Source: Iris pallida
Lineage: Eukaryota; Streptophyta; Magnoliopsida; Asparagales; Iridaceae
Direction of reading: 5' to 3'
DNA length: 64,000 nucleotides
Assembly (NCBI GenBank): GCA_029216955.1
Contig: JANAVB010015600.1
Coordinates: forward strand, 29,410,778 to 29,474,777
Every line of letters starts with the position of its first letter. Within the stretch, counting starts at the first letter, position 1. The translations under genes were made by a program, and so were the position numbers. Positions 44,388 to 54,169 of the stretch are shown piece by piece. The notes under the pieces were generated by a model that ran no database searches, was not told the DNA's origin, and saw only the letters and a program-made list of their open reading frames with translations.

Positions 44388-47300
44388 CATTACTGGGTCC
44401 AGTGACAAGTTTGTCATCTGCTGACATGGGTTGTAGCCTCGCAGAAGTTGCTTCAGACATTACTGCCTGGCTACTACCCGCTTCAGAGCCGCCTGATAAA
44501 TGATGGCTACTGCTGGCTATCGCCTTTATTTGTACTATATCAGTGCATATTGGAGGAATCGGAGAAAGTTGAATTTTTGCATGGATAAAAAGTAAGATGT
44601 CAGCCATTTAATCCATAAAAGAAGGGTATTAATATCAGTCAATACCAATACCTCCTTGATGGGTGACAGTAGCTCCCTCCGGTACTACTTCTTTAACCGT
44701 ATTCTTCTCTAGAGATGTATGTACATCAGCATCCTCTTCTGGATTCAAAGTGTCATCAACAGTCTTTGCTGATGTATCTTCATCACTTGCACTCTCTTCT
44801 CGTGCTTCTTCACTATCAGTTGCGGCAACTGGATCTACATCATCGTGGAAGCCAAAATCACAGTCTTCCAGTGCCTCAATCATTAACTGATCTTCTTCGG
44901 CACGTAGTGATCGAGGAGAAGCTGGAAGGTGGACGGTTTCTGTTGCAAGTGTTGGAGAATGCAGTGCTTTGGAAGATGTTTCTGGCTCATTTGGCTTCGC
45001 AGCCTCATCTGCTGTCTCCGCGATTTCCTTTCTGGTCTCTACAACCTCGTCCCTCTTCTCTGGACTGAAAGCTTCCTGCCTAGTTTCAAGGACAGGTGTA
45101 GGAGATGACATCATGACTCCGGCGACAGCACTGGTCACGATCGATGACAGGATAGGCCTTAGAGGAGTGGCCACTTTCCTTCTGAAAACTATTTTCTTTC
45201 TGCGTAGAGGTCTCTCCGGACTCTCTACATCTACAACATCTACTTGTCTTTGAAGAGAGGTCGGAGTCGTCGCCTCTTCTCTCTGAATCGACTCAGCCTG
45301 CTGCCGAGATTGCGACCGGGTAGTGACCCTTTTTGAGGATTCTAAGACAAGCTTCCTCTTAGAAACCGGAGAAGAATGTTCTTCCGCCTTCCTCTTCTTC
45401 CTCTCCTTGATTGGAGATCTGACAATCTTCAAGGAGACGCGCAGCGGCTCGTTGACTTCTTCAGGGAAGTTGGCTTCCCTCGAAGCTTCCAGCGGTGCAT
45501 CAACTGGCTCATCCTCTTCATCATTACCAGGAGCCAACACAACAGATCCTCTCTTCTTTAATCGCGTTGCTGTGGCAAAGCTATCTGCTAAGTTGAAATT
45601 CTCAGCAAAGGTATTCGCTGATGTGTAGAAGAGCGAATAAGTATATAGCATGCGAGGACCATGATCGTTCCTTAGAGGCATCGAGAACGTCGTCCTCGTG
45701 TCCCGAGCATTATAGTAAGCCCAAGCCCAGGCGCCATCGATCAGATAACCTTTTCCCTATAGGCACATTATGGCGTTGCCTACATGGAATTGGTCATAGC
45801 CGAATTGGCGTACAAAACGGCTAGGAAGATAAGGCTCCAGATAGCGTTTATCTTCAAACCGGTACACCAAGTGAGATGGCCGGATCATCTTCAACCAGTC
45901 GAAAGTTGTGTGGCCCAGAGGCTGTGCCCTTCCAGAGTCGACAAGGTTGGTGGACATATGCTCATAGCCAGCTGGAGAGGGAACACAATAGAAGTTCCAT
46001 CCCTTTCTGAGATTCAGAGTGCGCCTGTAATCTCTTAAAGTGGTATATATCCACTTGCTTTTGGAGAATCTCCTCAAGAAGCTGCCACTCACCGCCCTCA
46101 TATCGGGGTTTATCAGTGAAGGATAGTGCAGAAGCAGCCATCCGAACAGATATGTGTATGGTAGCTCCAACTGAGAAAAGCTTCATTTCTCGCCCTTTTC
46201 TCGAAGCATTTGATCGACAAAAAGGCGGAGGCCAGCATTCATTCTGCAAGTCATCGCTGACAATAGATCCATCTGGTAGCCGAAGACTAAGCAGACATCA
46301 GCAAATAGTATGCCTCGATGAAAGCGATCGACGGTGCTGGCTCCAGGAACGACATATCGTCGAATCCAATAAGTGAGGAAACCCGCCAGCTGGGCTTCCT
46401 TCGACATGGGCCTGTAGCCCAGCCTCATGTAGCTTTCAATAATGTCTCCTTCCTTGAAAGAAGAACACTGGAGATCATCCTTGAGCTTGATATCCATATC
46501 ATTGTTCTCTTCCATCAACCCTATCACTTCGCTGTTGCTAAGTGGTCTGAAGAAGGTGGGTTTGCAGTTATCGTACTCCTTGGTCTTCTTCTCAATGATA
46601 TGGTTGTGAAACAGATATGGCAATCATTTGGTCGAGTAGCAGGTGCCGGATGTACCACTCTTATAGTACAAGGAACAGATCTTATAGTGGCATAGCAGCT
46701 CTTCAAAGACAGCCACCATGTCAGCATTCTCTTGGCATAATTTGTCCAACTCATCATTGGTCGGGACAAATTCTTCATAGGGGATATCCCCCTTTGGCAG
46801 GCTGGAGATGTACTTTATCTCGTGTAAAGCCAATCCGATCTCTCCGCATGGTGTCATAAAAGTCCCCGTTCTGTAGTTGTATCTCTCCGCCAATGCAAGG
46901 AATAGATGCGGATTAGGCGGGAAACCATAAACGGTGGCATACACCGCTTGGTACAGCTCAATCTCCTTAAGCCGGTCTTCAAATTGAGCCAATATCCAAT
47001 TGGCTACACATATCCATCTCTTGTTATCCGGATTCACAAGACCTGTCAATCGAATATCTTGGTCTGGATACCTTCCCTCAACCTTCACAAACTCATTTGC
47101 GAATATCGGAGTTCTGACTGGTAGCAGCAGGGAAGAGTTTTTCGGTGGGATACAACCGGGTTTCAGTCCTCTGAGTAGGGAGCTGTAACGCTCAGAGGAA
47201 CTGTAAAACATGTCTTTGCTGTTTGGCCCCTTCTTCACACAGATATTCCCCGTTTGGGCTTGCTGAAGTGGAGTTATATCCCATTCCATCCTTCTGGGAT

Positions 47301-47627
47301 AGCTCGCAAAAGCATAGCGAGACAGGGGAAGGCATCTGGAAATCTCTGGTAGAAGTATCATCTTCTCACCTCTTTGAAAAAGTCTCTGTTCCATGCGAGG
47401 TCTAGGCTGAGAGTTCTTGTCAAAATCCTCACCGAACAGGAACAACGGCTTCTTATGAGTAACTGTGTCTGCAGTTTGGAGTGGCAGCCCGTTCATCAAA
47501 CACAGCAGAGTTTCATTATCTTGTGCCATCAGGATGGCTTGCCGAGATGACGGCAAAGCATATTGAGGATATGTCACATGGAAAAGATCCTCCTTGAACT
47601 CAGGTTCAGCCAAAGATCTGCAAAGAC

Positions 47628-48083
47628 CTCATAATTGGGATCTTCCCTGAGGTTAATTGCATCAAATAAAGAGATAAAGATTAGTACATGCAAAATCACA
47701 AATTTTTTTTAAAAAGAGTTCATCAAATTGTGCAATGTGCAAAGCATCAGATTACGCCAATGTAGCCCACATGCGCAAAGTATCCAATTGTGCCAACACA
47801 TCCACTTGTGCAAGACATCAGGTTGCGCTAACCCACTTGCGTAAGGCATCAATTTGCGCTGGCTCAACCGACTTGCACAAATCGATGGATTGCGCCGAAC
47901 ATTTGCCAGCACTTTCCAACCGATTGTGCAAGAGTATAGTTTTCATAAAAATGAAAACTATTGTGTGTGCAACCAAAACCCTAAACAGGGCGGCGCAATA
48001 CCATCAATCTCTAAAAAGAGAGGTATGAAGGTTCGAAAATGTCAAGAACCCTAAAAAGGGTTTCGATCGAGTTTGTCATCTAC
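47628..48083 (-). other. Intron 1 of the antisense gene, with TTGCGC-rich repeat
   Basis: Donor CAAG|GTAGATG is at 48083. The acceptor ..TATGAG|GTC at 47628-47629 keeps the frame; a stronger-looking acceptor, TTTGCAG at 47618, would not. The interior 47700-47930 contains about ten loosely spaced words such as TTGTGCAA, TTGCGCTA and ACTTGCGCAA on about a 20-bp rhythm. The same GCGCA words fill the LTRs of element B. Confidence 0.6.
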
Positions 48084-48297
48084 CTTGCAACGCTAGGTGG
48101 CCAATCTCATGGCGAGATATTCGTGGCGCAACACGAGTCGAAGGTTCGGCCGGAGCCTTGCCCTTCTCGGTGGCATTTCGCTTAGGAGCCATTAACGTCG
48201 ACGGCGAGAGGAAGGAGAAGTAGACGGAGTAGGAGGGAAGCTTTTATCTCTTCAGAAAATCGAAAGCAAGTAAAGGTTGACAGAATGAGAATGGAAA

Positions 48298-48307
48298 CTA
48301 TTTATAG
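48298..48307 (-). promoter_or_regulatory. TATA box of the large antisense gene
   Basis: The plus strand reads CTATTTATAG, so the minus strand reads CTATAAATAG, about 106 bases upstream of ATG 48192. It lies within 170 bases of the 3' LTR. The bases between are pyrimidine-rich, as in plant leaders. Confidence 0.6.
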
Positions 48308-48462
48308 TTTTTAGAAGTGTAACAGTCACCTCAGATTGCGCCACAAAAGTTGGAGCTGATTCCTCCAAACGTGCAGTCAAAGCGCCACTTGCGCAACTTG
48401 ATTTTAAATTCGAAATTCAAAGTATTTCGAAACTTTGAATATTTTCAAATTTTGAAAACTTT

Positions 48463-48473
48463 GAAGGGGGACT
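48463..48473 (+). other. Polypurine tract of element B
   Basis: GAAGGGGGAC directly precedes the 3' LTR start (TTGTAGATCC). This is the expected plus-strand priming site. Confidence 0.75.
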
Positions 48474-49308
48474 TGTAGATCCTAAAAATCAAGTTGCACC
48501 CATCAAAAAAGCAATGAAAATCAAATTGCGCACCCTTCAAATGAACTGCACAGGAAGCAGATTGCGCAACAAATCAACTGCGTAAGGTTGAACTGCGCCA
48601 ATATCCAAGCGCGCAATGCTGACGTGGCAACGTCATCATTACCTGACACAAAATCAGATTTTCTGACAACTGACAGCCCGAAAAGCGAGGAGTCTGTTCG
48701 TTTCTCGAGCCGCGCCGCATTCTATGACAGCTGTTAGCGCGGTCCAGTTGTCAACTTCTGGCGCAGTCTGCCAGCCCAACTGAAGCACAGTCTGCCAGAT
48801 CTACTTCAGCGCAGTTCAATCCCAGCGCAGTTCAAGCGGCACAATCCATCAAGATAACTGACATTTTATACGTGGCCTACATGCCATCAATTGCTCACCA
48901 CGTAGCAACCATCTGTACACGACCATGCGCATTTCAATCAAACAATGCCACGCGTCTAATACAGTTGAGCCACGATCGAGTAACTGCCAGCGCAGTTCGT
49001 TGTTTGCGCAGTCCAATGCCTGCACAATCCAGAAATAACTACTAATTAGTTATTTTCCAGAACTCTATAAATAGAGTTTCAAGTCCTTCATTATCAAGAT
49101 GAGATCATTCAAGATCATCAGAAAGATCAGGAGTTCATGCCCAAGTGCTGCTGCATTCTTCAGAGGCTATCATCTTCAAAGTTCACATCGTCCAAGGGAT
49201 AAAGCGATCGTCTTCAGATCAGATTCCTATAGTTGTACTTTCCCAGAATTCAATTGTAATCTTCTTACAAAGTTTGTGAAATAAAAGAACACTTTTGTTT
49301 TTGCAAAC
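48474..49308 (+). repeat. 3' LTR of element B
   Basis: It is 835 bp and matches 28442-29293. CTATAAATAG is at 49065-49074. It ends TTTTTGCAAAC, followed by ACCA and the resumed LTR of element A. Confidence 0.9.
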
Positions 49309-51611
49309 ACCATAGGCAAGTGTAGGGCTTCTGATTGCGACTTTGGTCCATAGCCTATCGCAGCACAATAGCCCAACCCAACAACCAAACAAGGACATGG
49401 ATTGGACCACGCACCACGATAGTCCATGTTCCTCAGTTGCTAACAGAAGAAAACATATCACAAACAAGTCAGCTTACAAGCGGCCATTCAATCCTCCGGC
49501 TTTCTATGATTTATCTAGATTATTACAGTAATGCAAATTATAGGAATCCTCAGATCGTGTCAACCCAGCAGGGCTAGCCAAACCATATAATATACATATA
49601 CACATAGTACTTTGATTATGCACCGGTCTCCCGTAAGGCCACCGTGCTAAAACATATAACACATAGCACGTAGGAGTCAGATATAGTCATCCACTATAGG
49701 CGGATGAAACTATATCCGTGGCGGCCAACCCGACACGTCAGGACAGGACCTGGGGTGGCCAGTATGGCATGATTTCGGGATTCTTCCCACCCAATGCATC
49801 TACCAATTTGAGTTTCTTAGATTAACCCTATCTTGATATGGAATTACATGTCGTGGTCACATGGTCATCCTCTTATATGTCATACCATAGTACGCGTACC
49901 CTAAGTATGAATCCACATTGGCCCGATCTAGATCCATGCTTAGTGTAATGCTTCAAACAATAATCAACATACCACGACACTATTACTGACCAATTACCAT
50001 GACTATACTGGAAGGTACACATGTATTGACATATAACATGAACGATCACTTGGCATGTAGAGTCACACCTCAGGGCACTCATTAAATGGCACCATTGTGC
50101 ATACTAATATTGTATCTCAATACACACTTAGAACATATACTAGCACGTATACAGGTAATCAGGTCAGGAACATGGTCAAGTCAGGAAGTCACTCGGACTC
50201 CTCGTGACATAAAAGTCACATATGAATTCTGGTTAAAGTGAGACATGAGGGCCCTTGAAGCCAATACAAAGATCTACAACTTTCATGTTGGGAGTTGGGA
50301 GAAATTCTGGCCACAAATCAGTCAAATAGGACATAAAACAGCCAAAATAGGCACTATGCGGCACTATTCAAGCCATGCGGCACTATTCATCCTGCGGTAC
50401 TATTCATCTCATGTGGTAGCGTCACTATTTATCTTATGCGGCTGTGACACTATTCATTCCTGCGGCTACGGCACTATTCATTCCTGCGGCTGCGGCACTA
50501 TTCATTCCTGCGGTACTATTCATCTCATGCGACTGTGGCACTATTCATCTCATGCGGCTGCAGCACTATTCATTCCTGCGGCACTATTCATCTCATGCGG
50601 CTGTGACACTATTCATTTTTGTGATACTATTCATCTTATGCGACTGCGAAACTATTTATTCCTACGGCACTATTCATGTCATGCGGCTGCGGCACTATTC
50701 ATTCCTGCGGCTGTGGCACTATTCATCTCATGCGGCTGTGGCACTATTCATCTCATGCGGCTGTGGCACTATTCATTCCTGCGACTGCGGTGCTATTCAT
50801 ACGGCACTATTCATTCCTGCGGTTGTGGCACTATTCATGCAGTACTATTCATCGTCCTTGCCAAAACCAGGGCAGATGACATAAAAAATGTTTAAATATT
50901 GTTTTGGCCATAACTTTCTCAAAATAAGTCGAAATCTAACTTTTCAAAGGTCAAAATTGGGTAGAATTGAATTCCCTACAACATAGGACCATTAGTTTTC
51001 GAAAAGAACCAAGTTTGATAGATCAAAACCATGGAAATCCATAAAACCCTAGTTATAGAAACTTAGATCTACACCAAACTAGCTATTAAAATCAAAAACT
51101 CCAAGAACTAAACTTGTAGAGAATGAAGAGAAGAACAATATAGAAAAATAATATCTAAGAAAAATCAAGAAATGAAAAATGTAAGAATCTCTCCATTTGG
51201 TGCAAGATGTACTTGCCTAAATGTTGTTTGAGCAAAATAAATAAAAGAGTGAATAAGGAGAGAGAGTGTGGAAGAGAATATATATAGGGGTTGGGTTGAC
51301 TCAAAGAAATTCTAAGCTTAAGCATGCTCTTAACCATGTGACTAATGACATGTTAATTGCTACATGATACAACTAATTAAATTAATTAAATAAAATCCTA
51401 ACCACAACACGGTTCAGAAATCCTATCATCGAAACAGTGAACCACGCCTATGACCAGACAAGAACAAGGGGTGACACACTAATCCGCGATGAGATACTGT
51501 TCCATGCTATGGCCAGTTACAAATATATGATATATACAATCAAGATACAGGTGCCAGATACCATATACAGAAAAATTAAAAATTTATGTATTCCGGGAAT
51601 GGGGAGTGACA
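49309..51611 (-). repeat. 5' LTR of element A, second part
   Basis: It resumes at the base corresponding to 23342 of the left LTR and runs to GGGGAGTGACA. It contains the minisatellite 50360-50850 and TATA-like AATATATATAGGGG at 51278-51291. It is followed by the ATAAC target duplication. Confidence 0.92.
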
Positions 51612-52295
51612 ATAACTCTCTCTACCTACCAAGAAACCCTAGGCAAGTGCAACTTGCTTCATAGAGGAACCTAATTCTATTTGTTCCATTGTATTTCTTA
51701 CATGATTCTATGACACTTTAGAACTTGGCATTTTTTAATTTGGTGGATATTTTCTTGTAGATCTAAGTTTGTGCTATTTTCGGTTTTCTTGGATTTTGAT
51801 CTATCAAACTTACTTGTTTTCGAAAACTAAGTGTTCCATGTGGTAGAGAATTTGATTCTACACAATTTTGACCTTTAAAAAGTTAGATTTCGACTTGTTT
51901 TGAGGAAGTTATGGCCAAAACAAGTTTTGGACATCTTCTATGTTCATCTGTCCTGGTTCTGGCAGGAACGATGAATAGTGCCACATAGTGCCATCTTCAT
52001 GGCTGTATATGTCGTATAGTGCTTGTCCGCATGGCTGTATAGTGCCATATAGTACCTGTCCACATGGCTGCATAGTGCCACAAAGTGTCTGTCCGCATGG
52101 TTGTGTAGTGCCGTATAGTACCTGTCCGCATGGCTGCATAGTAATACATAGTGCCGCATAGTGTCTCAGCCTGCGATATAGTGTCGCAGAATGCCGCATA
52201 GTGCCTATTTTGGCTATTTTTGGCTATTTTATGTCATATTTGGCTGAATTGTGGTCAAAATTTCTCCCAACTCCCAACATAAAGTTGTAGATCTT
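51612..52295 (+). repeat. Remainder of the LTR of element C
   Basis: It begins with the ATAAC duplication. The sequence from about 51770 to 52295 is the reverse complement, with divergence, of LTR A (GGAAGTTATGGCCAAAAC; the CATAGTGCC minisatellite 51960-52205; CTCCCAACTCCCAACAT). It stops abruptly at GTTGTAGATCTT, where RNase H coding sequence begins. Confidence 0.75.
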
Positions 52296-52752
52296 TTCCT
52301 CGAAAAAGGGTTTGGGATGCGTTCTTCAGCAGCATGGAAAGGTAATTTTCTATGCATCTAGGCAGTTATGCCCACATAAGAAGGACTATCCGACTCATGA
52401 TTTGGAGTTGGCAGCAGTCATCTTTGCCTTGAAGTTGTGGAGACGCTATCTGCACGGAGAGCGTGTGAAGATTTTTACTAACCACAAGAGCTTGAAGTAT
52501 GTGTTTACACAGAAGGAGCTTAATATGAGGCAAAGACTATGGTTAGAGATGATGAAGGATATTGATATATTCTTACAGTACCATCCAGGGAAGGCCAACG
52601 TGGTTGCAGATGCTTTGAGCAGGTATCCGGTAGCCATGTGTTTGACGATGGATCGTTACCTTCTGGCAGATTTAGAAAGCCTAGGCATTGAGGAGCAGAT
52701 GTGGGGTCTTCAGGTGCAGTCAGAGCTGATGGACAGGATCAGAGCAGCATAG
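52296..52752 (+). pseudogene. Element C RNase H, N-terminally truncated
   Basis: It starts inside the domain at [13 protein letters not shown]. The first active-site Asp is therefore lost in the deletion. [15 protein letters not shown] (Glu), [11 protein letters not shown] (the usual Asp before HKS is Asn here) and [13 protein letters not shown] (Asp) follow. A TAG at 52750 stops the frame, and a small shift follows near 52775. It is closely related to the RNase H of element H. Confidence 0.88.
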
Positions 52753-54169
52753 TTTGAGGATGAAGCTCTAAGGTCATCAGGGAGCAGGTTCAGGCAGGAT
52801 TATTGGATGATTTCTCTATTATGGAAGATGGGTCATTGAGGCATGGTGCCAGACTGTGCTTGTCGAGTGGAGAGCTTCGGATGGAGGTTCTTCAGAAGGC
52901 GTATTGTTCTCAGTACTCTATGCATCTTGGTGCCAACAAAATGTACAGAGACTTGAGACAACACGTTTGGTGGTATGGCATGCAGCGCGAGGTGGCTCAG
53001 TTTGTTTCTCGGTGCTTGGTGTGCCAGCAGGTGAAAGTCGAAAGACAGAGGCCAGGTGGCCTGCTACAGCCACTACCCATTTCAGAGTGGAAGTGGGAGC
53101 ATATCACTATGGACTTTGTGTCTGGACTTCAACATTCTCCAAGGAAAAAAGATACGATTTGGGTCATTGTTGATCGATTGACCAAATCGGCTCACTTATT
53201 GCCTTTCAAAGTAGGTTTGTCTATGGAGAAGCTAGCATAGATATACGTGCAACAGATAGTCCGATTGTATGGGGTTCCAGTGAGCATAATCTCGGATCGG
53301 GATAGTCGATTCACTTTCCACTTCTAGAGGAGTTTGCATCATAGCTTGGGCACTCACCTCAACTTCAGTACAGCATACAGACGGTCAGTTGGAGAGGATT
53401 ATTCAGACTCTCGAGGATATGCTTCATACCTGTGTTATGGACTTCGGAGGATCTTGGGAGGACCATCTCTACTTGGTAGAGTTTGCTTACAACAACAACT
53501 ACCAAGCCAGTATAGAGATGTCACCATTTGAGGCTCTATACGGACGGAGGTGTCGTACTCCCTTGTCTTGGGATGATGTCGGCGAGATGGCTTTGCTTGG
53601 CCCTAAGATGGTTGTGGATGCAGCAGAGAAGGTCAGAGTTATCCAAGATAGACTTCGGGTGGCACAGGACAGACATGGGCATTGGGCTGATAGCCACCGA
53701 AGACATTTGGAGTTTGAGGTATAGTTTAGATTTTTCTAGTATTTGAGTCTGATTGTGATTGTTTTAGATCAAGCTTTAAGATTTGTGTTTTGTTCTAGGT
53801 TGGTGATCTCATATTTCTATGGATTTCTCCGACACGGGGCACGATTTATTTTGGTGGAGGCAGGAAGCTTAGTTCACGATTTATCGAACCTTTTCGTATC
53901 CTGGAGAGGGTCGGTACAGTGGCATACCGACTGGAGTCATTGCCTGAATTAGAGGGAGTGCACCATGTGTCGCAGCTGAGACGGTACGTGCATATCCCAG
54001 TCACGTTTTGGACCACTCGGAGATCAAGGTAGGACCGACTCTCAGTTATCCTGAGCAGCCAGTTGAGATCTTGGATCATAGGGAGAAGGTGCTCCGGAAC
54101 CAGGTCATTCCTTTGGTTCGAGTCAATCGAAGGAATCGAAACGCCGACGACGTTCGGACTTAGCCACAC
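52753..54169 (+). pseudogene. Element C integrase with an intron-like insert
   Basis: The zinc-binding region contains SMHLGANKMY and CLVCQQVK (about 52919-53030). The core has TMDFVSGLQ (first Asp, about 53109), IISDRDSRF (second Asp, about 53290) and a LERIIQTLEDM block with Glu (about 53390). The usual DGQ just before it is kept in another frame. Stops occur at 53238 (TAG) and near 53324 (TAG, Trp expected). At 53719-53798 an 80-nt GT-AG insert interrupts FE-V-GDLIFL. The C-terminal part (PFRILERVGTVAYRLE, HHVSQLRRY, VGPTLSYPEQPVEILD) ends with a degraded NADDVRT, where chromodomain elements have EEATW. Confidence 0.88.
53719..53798 (+). other. 80-nt GT-AG intron-like insert in integrase of element C
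   Basis: The segment starts GTATAGTTTAG and ends TTTTGTTCTAG, is T-rich and contains stops. It lies exactly between GAG and GTTGGTGAT. Removing it gives FEVGDLIFL, the block conserved in Ty3 integrases at this position. Its length is not a multiple of three. Confidence 0.65.

Larger units (their letters stand above)
43462..48192 (-). pseudogene. Large antisense gene of element B, four exons, plant-mobile-domain-like
   Basis: Proposed exons on the minus strand are 48192-48084, 47627-44652, 44492-44388 and 44309-43462, with GT-AG junctions. Coding length is 4038 nt (1345 codons plus stop) in one frame, with five stops (46626-46624 TGA, 46182-46180 TGA, 45759-45757 TAG, 43860-43858 TAG, 43740-43738 TGA). 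ATG 48192 begins MAPKRNATEKGKAP. Residues about 250-330 (LFLALAERYNYRTGTF, CGEIGLALHEIKYISSLP) resemble plant mobile domains. KERKKRK..KRK (about 45460-45350) looks like a bipartite nuclear signal. An acidic Ser/Glu region and a coiled-coil C-terminus (QLALEEETTQHQAAVQQL) follow. The first acceptor is the least certain junction. Confidence 0.72.
28442..49308 (+). mobile_element. Tat-lineage Ty3/gypsy element B with extra sense and antisense genes
   Basis: LTRs of about 0.85 kb (28442-29293; 48474-49308) begin TGTA(TA)GATCCTAAAAA and end TTTGCAAAC. The PBS TGGCGACTCTGTTGGGGAC follows the first LTR, and a GAAGGGGG PPT precedes the second. The order is ORF1, gag, protease, RT, RNase H, a second (archaeal-type) RNase H, integrase, then about 6 kb carrying two minus-strand genes. 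The double RNase H and Tat-type gag (CxxHxxxxGHxxxxC) place it with Tat/Ogre-like elements. Total is 20.9 kb, or about 16.5 kb without solo LTR F. Confidence 0.92.
22629..51611 (-). mobile_element. Gag-only Ty3/gypsy element A with long LTRs, minus strand
   Basis: It is flanked by a perfect 5-bp duplication, ATAAC (22624-22628 and 51612-51616). LTRs of about 3.0 kb begin TGTCACGC(C/T)CC and end GGGGAGTGACA (plus view). The left one is 22629-25605. The right one is 27748-28441 plus 49309-51611, split by element B. Between them lie only about 2.1 kb: PPT, gag and PBS. No protease, RT or integrase is present, so the element is non-autonomous, like the TR-GAG class described in plants. It lies inside the LTR of a related element, C, in opposite orientation. 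Confidence 0.9.
22346..54169 (+). mobile_element. Ty3/gypsy element C, plus strand, rearranged and interrupted
   Basis: The left piece, 22346-22628, begins TGTCACTCCC and carries a TATA-like TTTATAAACC (22562-22571). It continues after element A at 51612. The resumed LTR (to about 52295) is homologous, in inverse orientation, to the LTR of element A, including the GCACTATTCAT-type minisatellite and the stretch ending TTGTAGATCTTT. At about 52295 it fuses directly to the middle of RNase H, so the rest of the LTR, PBS, gag, protease and RT are deleted. Integrase follows to about 54169. No 3' LTR is recognised. Confidence 0.75.

Noticed and set aside
44663..45253. Plus-strand ORFs opposite the large antisense gene
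   Set aside because: They are complementary-frame shadows of the Ser/Glu-rich antisense exon.
47618..47620. Acceptor TTTGCAG for intron 1 of the antisense gene
   Set aside because: It is the stronger-looking site but gives the wrong frame. The AG at 47628-47629 keeps the frame, so I used that and lowered confidence.
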